Source of the DNA: Streptomyces sp. A0958
GTDB taxonomy: Bacteria > Actinomycetota > Actinomycetes > Streptomycetales > Streptomycetaceae
DNA length: 64,000 bases
NCBI RefSeq assembly: GCF_004795035.1
Contig: NZ_SSBK01000018.1
Coordinates: 1 to 64,000, forward strand
Direction of reading: 5' to 3'
Shown here: positions 47,763 to 56,059 of the stretch, piece after piece
Numbering within the stretch: the first letter of the stretch is position 1
How the letters are laid out: every line of letters starts with the position of its first letter
The notes under the pieces: generated by a model
The model's database searches: none
Told to the model about the DNA's origin: nothing
What the model saw: the letters and a program-made list of their open reading frames with translations, nothing else
Position numbers and translations under genes: made by a program

Positions 47763-48752
47763 TCAGGAACTGCTGCTCCCGCAGCTGGAACCGCCGCCGC
47801 AACTCGATCCGCCCCCGCAGCTGGAGCCGGAACCCGAACCGCAGCTCGAACCCGATCCGCATCCGTTGGCCCCGCCGCAGCCGCTTCCGGACGAGCCGCC
47901 GCAGCCGCCTCCGGGGCTCGACCCCGCGCACCACGCCGACGGCGTGAGCAGCGGCCCCGAGGAGCCCGTGGAGCCGTGCGAGGTGTGCGGGGGTCCGGCG
48001 GACCGGGTCCGGGCCGCCGCGCTCAGGTGCGTCCGCAGCGCGGGGTCCGGGAGGGCGCGCAGGCCGTGGGTCGCCACCAGGAACGCCGGGTCGGTCCGGT
48101 CGGCGTGGGCGGCCCGGAACTCCGCCGCCGCCCTGCGCCCCGCCCGGGTGACCCGGGAGCGGGCCACCGCCGCGCACACCAGCCCGGCCACGAACCCGCC
48201 GAACACGGCCGGGATCACCGGAACGAACGGGAAATCCGAACCGGCGCCCCCGTTGTCGTCCATGAACCTGCTGATGGCCAGGCCGAAGGCGACCGGGGCG
48301 GCCAGAAAGCACAGCAGCGCCTGCACGAGGCCCCACACACGCCACTTCGCGCTCGCACCGGGCCGGGCCAGCAGCCCGCGCGCGGCCAGTCCGTCACCGG
48401 TCTCCTGCACCGCCGGGTGCCGCATCACCGCGACCCGCAGGGTGCGCAGGGCCCCGTTCGGGGCAGCCGCCTGCTCCTGGAGCACGGCCCGCTCCACCGG
48501 GTCGTGGGCGACCGGGTGGAGGACGGCGACGATGCCCGGGCCGCCGACGTCCAGCCGGCCGTCCGCCTGCATGGCGGTGAGTGCCGTGTCGACCACCCGG
48601 CCGGGCCCGCCGTTCAGGAAGGCCGCCTCGAACAGGTCGTGGACCGGCCCGCCCTGCCCCCGGTGGGCGCGCACGAGCCCGGTGATCAGCAGGACGGAGG
48701 AGAGGGCCACCGCGAGCGTCAGGGTGAGAGCCAGTGCGTTCACCCCGGTCAC
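47763..48752 (-). CDS. TIGR04222-type membrane protein with cysteine-repeat tail, likely MNIO substrate
   Basis: GTG 48752 overlaps the upstream MNIO gene stop (GTGA) and gives 329 residues. One membrane helix is at about 5-23. A conserved soluble region with [18 protein letters not shown] follows, then a second hydrophobic stretch (about 130-205, two helices), and [20 protein letters not shown]. This matches TIGR04222 proteins as I recall them. The last 55 residues are almost only Gly, Ser and Cys. Cysteines fall at about 275, 284, 292, 298, 304, 312, 318 and 324, with CGGGSS repeated near the end. The tail has the look of a modified core peptide and the neighbour is a peptide-modifying enzyme type. 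Confidence 0.8.
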   Translation of the reverse strand: MTGVNALALTLTLAVALSSVLLITGLVRAHRGQGGPVHDLFEAAFLNGGPGRVVDTALTAMQADGRLDVGGPGIVAVLHPVAHDPVERAVLQEQAAAPNGALRTLRVAVMRHPAVQETGDGLAARGLLARPGASAKWRVWGLVQALLCFLAAPVAFGLAISRFMDDNGGAGSDFPFVPVIPAVFGGFVAGLVCAAVARSRVTRAGRRAAAEFRAAHADRTDPAFLVATHGLRALPDPALRTHLSAAARTRSAGPPHTSHGSTGSSGPLLTPSAWCAGSSPGGGCGGSSGSGCGGANGCGSGSSCGSGSGSSCGGGSSCGGGSSCGSSSS

Positions 48753-50173
48753 CGCCCCACCAGCACGGAGCGGGCGGCCCTGGCCAGCCGGGTGGCGCGC
48801 CCGGGCGGTCGCGGCGCGGCCCGGTCCCGCCACCAGTACGTCAGCCGGCGGCGGGCCCCGTCGTCCTCGGGGCGGCCCGCGATGAGCAACTGCTCGGCGA
48901 AGTCCAGGGCGTCGCGCCGGTAGCCCGCCGTCATGGGCCGCGCTCCGGCGTACGCGAGGAACGCGGCCCGGTAGCCGCGGCCCAGGATCTCCGGAAGCTC
49001 GGGCGCCACCTTGGCGACGACATCGGCGCGCTTGGCGGCCAGGGCCCGGCTCTGCACGCCGAGCCGGCGCGGGTCGAAGCCCTCGGGCGCGGGGGTGCCG
49101 GCGACCAGGGCGGAGAGCAACGCGGTCTGGGCGACCGCGACCCCGTCCCGCACGGCCTCCGGGACGGCGGGGGCGGTGGGGGTGGTGGGGACCGCCCCCA
49201 CGGCTCCCGCGCCCGCGACCGCACCGGGGACCGCCCCCACGGCCCCCGCGCCCGCGACCGCACCGGGGACCGCACCCGCACCCGCGCCCGCACCCGCGCC
49301 AGGGCCAGCGCCAGTGCCCACGCCCGCGCCCGTCCCCGCACCGCCGGCGCCCCCGCCCGCCTCCAGCGTGCCCCGGATCGCGTCCAGTTCGCCCGCCAGC
49401 TCGGCGGCCGGCGGGAAGGCGTCGTCGCGTTCCAGCAGCACCCCCGGCGGGGCGACCCGGGAGCGCAGCTCGGCCAGCACGTCCAGCACCGGGGCGGTGA
49501 CCGGGTGGGCGTGCGTGTCGTGCCACACGCCGTCCTTCTCGACCCCGCCCGCCACATGCACGTACGCGATGGCTTCCACCGGCAGCTCGTCCAGGGCGGT
49601 CGCCGGGTCCTCGCCCCGGTTCACGTGGTTGGTGTGCAGGTTGGCGACGTCGATCAGCAGCCCCACCCCCGTGCGCTCCACCAGCTCCGCCAGGAACTGC
49701 CCCTCGGTGAGCTCCTCGCCGGGCCAGGAGATCAGCGCCGCGATGTTCTCCAGGGCCAGCGGCACCGGCAGCGCGTCCTGCGCGATCCGCACGTTCTCGC
49801 ACAGCACGTCCAGCGCCGCCCAGGTGCGCGGCACGGGCAGCAGGTGCCCCGCCTCCAGCACCGGCGACCCGGTGCGCGCCCCGCCCGCCCGTACGAACGC
49901 GATGTGCTCGGTCACCAGCGGGGCGTCCAGCAGCGCGGCCCGGGCGGCGAGGCCGGCGAGGCGGCCGGGGTCGGGGCGGTCGGCCCCGCCGAGGCCCAGC
50001 GAGACCCCGTGCGGCACGACGGTGACCCCGCGCTCCCTCAGCCGTACCAGGGAGGCCGGCAGATGGTCGGCGCAGAGGTTCTCCGCGACCGCCTCCACCC
50101 AGTCGATCCCCGGCAGCGCCTCCACCTCGTCGGCGATCTCCGGCCGCCAGCCGATCCCGATTCCCAGCTCCAT
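48749..50173 (-). CDS. DUF692 / MNIO-family multinuclear iron enzyme with C-terminal partner domain
   Basis: ATG 50173 with a GGGGGGA site gives 474 residues. Residues 1-270 form a TIM-barrel DUF692 domain like MbnB, with metal-ligand-type motifs [54 protein letters not shown] and [11 protein letters not shown] Gly/Ala/Val/Pro linker of about 60 residues follows. The last 140 residues ([30 protein letters not shown]) look like a helical partner domain that could bind a precursor. MNIO enzymes oxidise cysteine or other side chains of peptides using two or three irons. The coupled Cys-rich gene is the obvious substrate. Confidence 0.85.
   Translation of the reverse strand: MELGIGIGWRPEIADEVEALPGIDWVEAVAENLCADHLPASLVRLRERGVTVVPHGVSLGLGGADRPDPGRLAGLAARAALLDAPLVTEHIAFVRAGGARTGSPVLEAGHLLPVPRTWAALDVLCENVRIAQDALPVPLALENIAALISWPGEELTEGQFLAELVERTGVGLLIDVANLHTNHVNRGEDPATALDELPVEAIAYVHVAGGVEKDGVWHDTHAHPVTAPVLDVLAELRSRVAPPGVLLERDDAFPPAAELAGELDAIRGTLEAGGGAGGAGTGAGVGTGAGPGAGAGAGAGAVPGAVAGAGAVGAVPGAVAGAGAVGAVPTTPTAPAVPEAVRDGVAVAQTALLSALVAGTPAPEGFDPRRLGVQSRALAAKRADVVAKVAPELPEILGRGYRAAFLAYAGARPMTAGYRRDALDFAEQLLIAGRPEDDGARRRLTYWWRDRAAPRPPGRATRLARAARSVLVGR
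49191..49268. repeat. 39-bp tandem repeat in the MNIO linker
   Basis: Two nearly identical 39-bp units (49191-49229, 49230-49268) encode [13 protein letters not shown] twice. Further short GAGAGA-type codon repeats flank them. Unit length is a multiple of three, so copy number can change without a frameshift. Confidence 0.8.
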
Positions 50174-50281
50174 GCCGTCCCCCCTCTGTTCCGTGCGGGG
50201 GTGATGACCCCGCAGCACGGCGGTGAATCCGGAAGGGAGGACATTCAGAGCTTCATTTGAGGTTCCGAGGGCGTACGTGTC

Positions 50282-51031
50282 TCAGCGGCGCAGGGCCGGG
50301 TGGTCGGCGACCACCGTGCAGGAGCCCGGCGCGATCTCGGTGAACCCGGCGTCCCGTACGACCGGCAGGCCGCTCACCGTCAGCTCCCGCCAGCGCTCCG
50401 GCCCCGGGGTGGCGACCGAGAAGGGGAAGCCCGCCTCGCGCCACGCCTTGCGCTCGGTCTCCGACAGCTCCCACCAGGCGAGCTGCGCCCCGTGCCCGAC
50501 CTGGGCCATCTCCTTGCCGGCCGACATGCCCAGCTCCGGATTGAGCCAGAGCACCGGGTGCGCGGGGTCGGGTGCGGCCGGCGGCTCGGGGTCGTCCAGG
50601 TCCGTCCCCGAGACCTGGAGCTTGGCCAGTTCCTTCGGCCAGCCGTCCAGGGGCACCGGCGGGAAGACCCGCACCTCCGCCTCGTCGCCCGTGACCGTGA
50701 TCCCGGGCAGCGCGGCCGCCTTGCGCCACTCCGCACCACGGGCCCGCCGCACCACCTTGCGGATGCGGGCGTCCTGCCAGTCCCGCATCAGCCGCGCCCA
50801 TTCGCCCTCGCCCACCGACCGCTCGTCGGAGAGCATCACCAGGACCGCGCGGGCCGCCGTGCGCAGGGCGTCGGTGCGGGCCGGAGGCGCCGCCTTCTCG
50901 ATGTGCACCACCAACGGCAGTACGTACTGCGGCGGTTCGTCCCGGTTCGTCCGCTCGGAACGGAACGGGCTGTCCACGGGCGGGGTGTCCGGCTCGGCGG
51001 GCGGGGGCGCGGGGATGTCGTTGCTGCTCAC
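50282..51031 (-). CDS. PTH2-like peptidyl-tRNA hydrolase with N-terminal extension
   Basis: GTG 51031 gives 249 residues, though the ribosome site is weak. The C-terminal 120 residues contain GMSAGKEMAQVGHGAQLAWW and VVRDAGFTEIAPGSCTVVA, the pattern of archaeal/eukaryotic-type (PTH2) peptidyl-tRNA hydrolases. The first 120 residues are a separate, helical extension. It may recycle peptidyl-tRNA, in addition to the usual bacterial Pth, or have another role. It is upstream of the MNIO pair on the same strand, with a 108-base gap. Confidence 0.7.
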   Translation of the reverse strand: MSSNDIPAPPPAEPDTPPVDSPFRSERTNRDEPPQYVLPLVVHIEKAAPPARTDALRTAARAVLVMLSDERSVGEGEWARLMRDWQDARIRKVVRRARGAEWRKAAALPGITVTGDEAEVRVFPPVPLDGWPKELAKLQVSGTDLDDPEPPAAPDPAHPVLWLNPELGMSAGKEMAQVGHGAQLAWWELSETERKAWREAGFPFSVATPGPERWRELTVSGLPVVRDAGFTEIAPGSCTVVADHPALRR

Positions 51032-51102
51032 CCGACCAGTCTGCCAGCCGGCCCCACCGGGGTTATTGGCGGAATGGAACCCTCCGGGCGAGGATGCTCC
51101 GC

Positions 51103-51780
51103 ATGAAGAGTGATCTCTTTTCCAGCGAGCACATGGCCGAGCAGGCAACGGCCCCCGGGATGACGCTGCAGAACGCCAAATCCATCAAGTACGCGGTCAA
51201 CGGGGAGATGCACGCCCGCCAGGGATCGATGGTCGCCTTCCGCGGTGATCTGCAGTTCGAGCGCAAGGGCCAGGGCATCGGCGGCCTGCTCAAGCGCGCC
51301 GTCACGGGGGAGGGGCTGCCGCTGATGGCCGTCCGCGGCCGGGGCGAGGCGTGGTTCGCCCACGAGGCGGCCAACTGCTTCATCGTGGAGATGGAGCAGG
51401 GCGACGTCCTCACCATCAACGGACGCAACGTCCTGTGTTTCGACGCCACGATCTCCTACGAGATCAAGACGGTGAAGGGCGCCGGGATGACCGGCGGCGG
51501 TCTCTTCAACAGCGTCTTCACCGGCTACGGCAAGCTCGGCCTGATGTGCGAGGGCCACCCCATCGTCATCCCCGTCACGCCCCAGCAGCCGGTCTGCGTC
51601 GACACCGACGCGGTCGTCGGCTGGAGCGCCCAGCTGAACACCTCGCTGCACCGCTCGCAGAGCGTCGGCTCGATGATCCGCGGCGGCTCGGGCGAGGCCG
51701 TTCAACTGCGCCTGGAGGGGCAGGGGTTCGTGATCGTACGGCCGAGCGAGCTGAAGCCCGAGAAGGCGACGGCCCACTGA
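51103..51780 (+). CDS. AIM24 family protein
   Basis: ATG 51103 is preferred over 51094 because the GCGAGG site then has normal spacing. The 225-residue product is predicted mostly beta, with QGSMVAFRGDLQFERKGQG, LTINGRNVLCFDATISYEI and VTPQQPVCVDTDAVVGWSAQ, typical of the AIM24/TRAP-like family. Function is not well known in bacteria. The ABC gene starts around its stop, so they may be co-expressed. Confidence 0.85.
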   Translation: MKSDLFSSEHMAEQATAPGMTLQNAKSIKYAVNGEMHARQGSMVAFRGDLQFERKGQGIGGLLKRAVTGEGLPLMAVRGRGEAWFAHEAANCFIVEMEQGDVLTINGRNVLCFDATISYEIKTVKGAGMTGGGLFNSVFTGYGKLGLMCEGHPIVIPVTPQQPVCVDTDAVVGWSAQLNTSLHRSQSVGSMIRGGSGEAVQLRLEGQGFVIVRPSELKPEKATAH

Positions 51781-52676
51781 AACACGGTACGGAGGCCCTG
51801 CGGCTGCGGGGCGTGGGCCGGCGGTACGGCCTCGCCGGGCCCTGGGTGCTGCGCGGGGTCGACCTCGGCCTGCCCGCCGGCGCCCTCGTCCGCGTCGAAG
51901 GGGCCAACGGCACCGGAAAGTCGACCCTGTTGCGACTGCTGGCCGGAATCGACGCCCCCTCCGAGGGCACGATCACCGGCAGCCGGCCGCGCACGGCGTA
52001 CGTCCCCGAGCGGTTCTCCGCCGCGCTGCCCTTCACGGCCGCCGGCTACCTCGTCCACCTGGGCCGCGTCCACGGGCTGCGGCGGGCGGAGGCGGCGGAC
52101 CGGGCGAGCAGCTGGCTGACCCGGTTCGGCGCCGCCGCGTACGCCGGGACCCCGCTCGCCGAACTCTCCAAGGGCACCAGCCAGAAGGTCGCCGTCGCTC
52201 AGGCGCTGCTCGCCGAACCGGAGCTGCTGGTGCTGGACGAGGCCTGGACCGGCCTGGACACCGAGGCGCGCGGCGAACTGGACCGGGCCGTCGCCGAACG
52301 CGTCGCCGCCGGGGCGACGGTCGTGTTCGTGGACCACGACCCGCGCCGGCAGGCGGGCGCGGTCGACGCCGCGTACCGCGTCGAGGGGCTGGGCCTGGTC
52401 GCCGTGCCGCTCGCCGCCCCGGGGACGGGCGCGGGCCCCCGGGTCCGGATCGACGCGACGTGCGTGCCGGGCACCGCGCTCCCGGCCGCACTGCCCGGCG
52501 CTCCGACGTGCGCGGTCGCGCCGGACGGCACAGCGCGGCTCACGGTCGCGGCCGCGCACTCCGACGCCCTGCTGGGCGCACTGCTCACGGCCCGCCCGCC
52601 CTGGCACATCAGCCATGTGGCGACGGTGTCCGAGGCCCCGGCGCATCGCTCCTCCTCCCGGGACGAGGCTCCATGA
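51777..52676 (+). CDS. ABC transporter ATP-binding protein
   Basis: The product of about 300 residues has Walker A VEGANGTGKST, a signature-like LSKGTSQKVAVAQALL and Walker B LLVLDEAWTGLD, then the switch histidine in VFVDHDP. The start is unclear: no ATG or GTG precedes the first beta strand. The frame could begin at CTG 51777 overlapping the AIM24 stop, or at GTG 51813, which would clip the domain. The C-terminal 80 residues are an unusual extension. It overlaps the permease gene by ATGA. Confidence 0.82.
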   Translation: MKHGTEALRLRGVGRRYGLAGPWVLRGVDLGLPAGALVRVEGANGTGKSTLLRLLAGIDAPSEGTITGSRPRTAYVPERFSAALPFTAAGYLVHLGRVHGLRRAEAADRASSWLTRFGAAAYAGTPLAELSKGTSQKVAVAQALLAEPELLVLDEAWTGLDTEARGELDRAVAERVAAGATVVFVDHDPRRQAGAVDAAYRVEGLGLVAVPLAAPGTGAGPRVRIDATCVPGTALPAALPGAPTCAVAPDGTARLTVAAAHSDALLGALLTARPPWHISHVATVSEAPAHRSSSRDEAP

Positions 52677-53344
52677 CCGCGCTCATCCGCTACCAGGCCG
52701 ACCTGCTCGTACGGTCCCAGCGCTGGCTGGCCCCGGTGCTGTTGTACGCGGCCTTCCTCGGCGTCGGCGTGCGCGCCGGGCAGCCCGTGCTGGACTCGCT
52801 CGGCTACACCGCCGCCGGGCTGCTTCCGGTCACCGCGTGGCTCGTACGGGCCTGCGTCACCCAGGAGCCGCCCGCCGCCCGCGCGGTCGTCGCGGCGGCG
52901 GCCGGCGGGCAGCCGCGGGCGCATCTGGCCGCCCTGCTCACCGCGTTGGGGTGCGCCGGGCTGCTGGGCACCGCCGCCACCGCCGTCGTGCCGGCGATCA
53001 GCGATCCGGCCAGTACCGACGACTCGGTCCGGGTGCCGTTGCCGTCGGCCTGCGCCGCCGGACTGCTGGCCACCGCCTGCTGCGCGCTGCTGGGCGCGGC
53101 GGTCGGCGCCCTGTGCACCCGGCCGCTGCTGCACGGGCGCGGCTGGTCGGTCGTGGCGACCGTGCTCGCGTCGCTGCTGGCGCTGGTGACCGCCGGATCG
53201 CCCGCGAATCACGCGGTGACGGGCCTGGTCACCGGTTCGCTCACCGGCACGGTCCACGTGCCGGTGCTCCCGCTGCCGGGGGCCGCGGCCGTCGCCGCCG
53301 CCGTGATCGCGCTCGCCTGCCGGCTCACCTCGGTACGCGGCTGA
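52673..53344 (+). CDS. ABC transporter membrane subunit
   Basis: The 223-residue product has about six hydrophobic segments and starts by a 4-base overlap with the ATPase gene. It begins ALIRYQADLLVRSQRWLAPV, a layout common in ABC-2-like exporter permeases. No substrate can be assigned. The two genes would form a small exporter. Confidence 0.75.
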   Translation: MTALIRYQADLLVRSQRWLAPVLLYAAFLGVGVRAGQPVLDSLGYTAAGLLPVTAWLVRACVTQEPPAARAVVAAAAGGQPRAHLAALLTALGCAGLLGTAATAVVPAISDPASTDDSVRVPLPSACAAGLLATACCALLGAAVGALCTRPLLHGRGWSVVATVLASLLALVTAGSPANHAVTGLVTGSLTGTVHVPVLPLPGAAAVAAAVIALACRLTSVRG

Positions 53345-53358
53345 GTAGGCTCGTACGT

Positions 53359-53580
53359 ATGAGTGAGGACAGGAACGAGCGCGTGGACGAGCAGGCGGAC
53401 GCGGGTCGCGGGTCCTACTGCGAGACGCCGGACGCGTCCCCGGAGCGGGCCGCCGGGCCCCCGTACGCCGAGTGCGTGCTGTGCCGGGAACCGACCGAGT
53501 ACGCCGAGTCGGTCAAGGGGGTCACGCTGTGCCCGGTGTGCGAGTGGCAGGAAGCCCAGCGCACGGCCTGTTCGGGCTGA
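53359..53580 (+). CDS. Small zinc-ribbon-like protein
   Basis: The 73-residue acidic protein has CVLCREPTEY and TLCPVCEWQ, two CxxC pairs 21 residues apart, which should bind one zinc. Function is unknown. It follows the ABC permease by 14 bases, has ATG at 53359, and faces the deacetylase gene tail-to-tail. Confidence 0.75.
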   Translation: MSEDRNERVDEQADAGRGSYCETPDASPERAAGPPYAECVLCREPTEYAESVKGVTLCPVCEWQEAQRTACSG

Positions 53581-53586
53581 GGGCCT

Positions 53587-54480
53587 TCAGCCGGCCATCA
53601 GCTCGGACACCTTGACGAAGCGGTAGCCGCGCTTGCGCAGTTCCGGGACGACCCGGCCGACGGCCTCGGCCGTCACCGGCGCCGCGCTGCGGGTGCAGTG
53701 CATGACGACGAGCGAACCGGACCGCACCCCGTCCAGCACCTGTTCGGCGACCGCGTCCGCGTCCGTCGCGAAGGCGTCGCCGCTGACCACGTCCCACTGG
53801 ACCGCGGTCACCTTCTCCGGCCCGAGCGCGCGCAGCGTGTCGTCGTCGTAGCAGCCGCCGGGGAAGCGGAAGTACGGCACCACATTGCGGGCGCCGGCCT
53901 TGCGGATCGCCCCGAAGGCCCGCCGCACCTCCTCGCGCACGGCGTCCTTCTCCACGGTCGGCAGCCCGTAGCACGGCGTGGTGAAGGCGTAGTGGCTGTA
54001 GGAGTGGTTGCCGATCTCGAAGAGGGGGTCGGTGCCGATGGAGCGGGCCTGGTCCGGGTACTCCTCGGCCCACCGCCCGGTCATGAAGACCGTCGCCGGC
54101 ACCTTCAGCCGGCGCAGCAGGGCGATCAGTTCCGGGTTGTCGAAGTGCTCCCCGCCCGCCGCGCGCGGCCCCTCGTCGGCCGTCATGTCGGCGTCGAAGC
54201 TGAGCGCCACGACCTTCGCCGCGCGCTGCGGCCCGCGCTCGAACACGGGCGTCAGCCCGCCAGGACCGGGCGCCAGGACGGCGGGTTTCTTCGGGGCGCC
54301 CGGGGCGGTGGGCGAGGCGGCGGGGCGGGCCGGGGCATGGGCGGCGGTACTGGCGGAGGCCGAGGGGTGGCCGGCGGCCGCGGACGGGTCGGGGCCGGAG
54401 TGGCCGCACCCGACGAGCCCACCGCCGAGCACCGCCCCCAGCACGCCCAAAGTTGTCACTCTGCGTGCAAAAGATGTCAT
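53587..54480 (-). CDS. Polysaccharide deacetylase lipoprotein (NodB family, CE4)
   Basis: The 297-residue protein has a signal ending LVGCG (lipobox), a Pro/Ala/Ser-rich linker to about residue 70, and a NodB domain: VVALSFDADMT (catalytic Asp pair), GNHSYSHYAF (zinc His pair) and FRFPGGCYDDDTL. LVVMHC is the C-terminal His motif. It removes acetyl groups from N-acetylated glycans such as peptidoglycan or chitin outside the cell. Confidence 0.9.
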   Translation of the reverse strand: MTSFARRVTTLGVLGAVLGGGLVGCGHSGPDPSAAAGHPSASASTAAHAPARPAASPTAPGAPKKPAVLAPGPGGLTPVFERGPQRAAKVVALSFDADMTADEGPRAAGGEHFDNPELIALLRRLKVPATVFMTGRWAEEYPDQARSIGTDPLFEIGNHSYSHYAFTTPCYGLPTVEKDAVREEVRRAFGAIRKAGARNVVPYFRFPGGCYDDDTLRALGPEKVTAVQWDVVSGDAFATDADAVAEQVLDGVRSGSLVVMHCTRSAAPVTAEAVGRVVPELRKRGYRFVKVSELMAG

Positions 54481-54578
54481 TCTCGGAAAATAACCGATCA
54501 GATGATCGGAGCCGGGCTGGCGCGCTGGACGGGCCGCCGCCCCGGTGGGCCAGTGGGACGGCGCCCGCGCTCAGCCCG

Positions 54579-55955
54579 TCAGCGCCACGGGCCCGTCACC
54601 GCGAACGTGGTGCCCGGGGTGTAGACGTTCACGTACATCGTCCCGTAGTCCGGTGCGAAGGTGACGCCGGCGAACTCGCCCCACTCCGGTGCCTCGGGCG
54701 TGCCGATGTTCTGCCGGCCGCGGGCCATCGCGTACACCTCGCCGCGCCGGGTCAGGCCGAACACGTGCTGGGCGCCGCCGCCGTCCTCGCACACCATCAG
54801 GCCGCCGTCGGGGGCCAGGGTGATGTTGTCGGGGGACTCTCCGGGCAGTTGGAGATCGGTGTCCGGGCCGAAGACGACGACCAGGGTCAGCCGGCGCCGG
54901 TCGGGGTCGTAGCGCCAGACCTGTCCGTAGTGGTCCGCCGCCGAACCCTCCTCGCGGTGCGCGAAGCTGGAGACGAAGTAGACGCACGAGCCGCCCCAGT
55001 AGCAGCCCTCCAGCTTCTGGCCGTGGGTGATGCCCTTCGGGCCGAAGTCCTGGAAGCGGACGGGGGTTTCGGCGGCCTGCGGGTCCGGCACGGGAACCCA
55101 CTCGATGCCCTCGAACACCGTCCCGGTCTCCTGGACCGCCGAGAGGTCGGGGACGCCCGGCACCCGCATGGCCTCCAGCCGGCCGCCCGCCCGCAGCGAA
55201 CCCGTGCCGCCCAGCGGCTTCTCGGGCAGGAAGCGGTAGAAGAGGCCGAACGGCTTCTCGAACGCGTCCTCCGTCTCGTAGACCGTCCCGTTGCGCGGGT
55301 CGATCGCGATCGCCTCGTGCTGGAAGCGGCCCATCGCGGTCAGCGGCACGGCGCCGGTGCGGTGCGGGTCGGCGCCGTCCACCTCGAAGACGTAGCCGTG
55401 GTCCTTGGTGTAGCCGTTGGTGCCGGCCCTGTCCTCGGTCTCCTCGCAGGTCAGCCAGGTGTCCCAGGGGGTGCGCCCGCCCGCGCAGTTCACCGCCGTA
55501 CCGGCGATGGCGACCCGCTCGGTCAGCACCCGGTTGTGACCGTCGAGCTCCAGGGCCGTACAGCCGCCCTTGCCCATCGGGTCGTACGTGAGCCCGTCGA
55601 CCGTCGGTACGGGGATCGCGGCGTCCACCCGGTTCTCGTGGTTGCGCACCAGCCGTACGTGTCCGCCCCGGCCGGCGAATGCGGCCATGCCGTCGCAGTG
55701 GCTGGGCACCCGGCCCTCGCCGGAGCGGAGCGGGTCGCCCTCCCGGGACAGCAGCCGGTAGCGGAAGCCCCTGGGGAGGTCGAGCAGGCCGTCCGGGTCC
55801 GGCACGAGCGGGCCGTAACCGCTGTGGCCGCGCGCGGCGGAGCTGCCCGCGAAGAGTTCGGTGAACGCCCCGGTGAACGCGATCGACACGGCGGCGGCGC
55901 CGCCCGCGGCCAGGACGGTGCGCCGGGTCGCGAGGGGGCGGGGTGCGGCTGACAT
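54579..55955 (-). CDS. PhoX-like (DUF839) phosphatase, Tat-exported
   Basis: ATG 55955 with AGGGAG upstream gives 458 residues. TRRTVLAAGGAAAVS at the start is a twin-arginine signal. The body matches PhoX/DUF839 proteins: HCDGMAAFAGRGGHVRLVRN, DTWLTCEETED, FQHEAIAIDPRNGTVYETED and GESPDNITLAPDGGLMVCED, the acidic residues that hold calcium and iron. It releases phosphate at the surface. No clear PHO box was found just upstream. Confidence 0.85.
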   Translation of the reverse strand: MSAAPRPLATRRTVLAAGGAAAVSIAFTGAFTELFAGSSAARGHSGYGPLVPDPDGLLDLPRGFRYRLLSREGDPLRSGEGRVPSHCDGMAAFAGRGGHVRLVRNHENRVDAAIPVPTVDGLTYDPMGKGGCTALELDGHNRVLTERVAIAGTAVNCAGGRTPWDTWLTCEETEDRAGTNGYTKDHGYVFEVDGADPHRTGAVPLTAMGRFQHEAIAIDPRNGTVYETEDAFEKPFGLFYRFLPEKPLGGTGSLRAGGRLEAMRVPGVPDLSAVQETGTVFEGIEWVPVPDPQAAETPVRFQDFGPKGITHGQKLEGCYWGGSCVYFVSSFAHREEGSAADHYGQVWRYDPDRRRLTLVVVFGPDTDLQLPGESPDNITLAPDGGLMVCEDGGGAQHVFGLTRRGEVYAMARGRQNIGTPEAPEWGEFAGVTFAPDYGTMYVNVYTPGTTFAVTGPWR

Positions 55956-56059
55956 GGGCAACTCCCTGCTGGGGGACAGGACAGATGGCATGGCTTCGTC
56001 AGGAGAGGGGCTGCCCGTTCGAGTCTTCCGCCGGACGTCGGCCCTCTCGGCAGACGTTG

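Noticed and set aside
47763-47950. Plus-strand Pro/Glu/Gln/Leu repeat protein over the cysteine tail
   Set aside because: It has no start or ribosome site, whereas the minus-strand gene has a coupled start and recognisable membrane domains.
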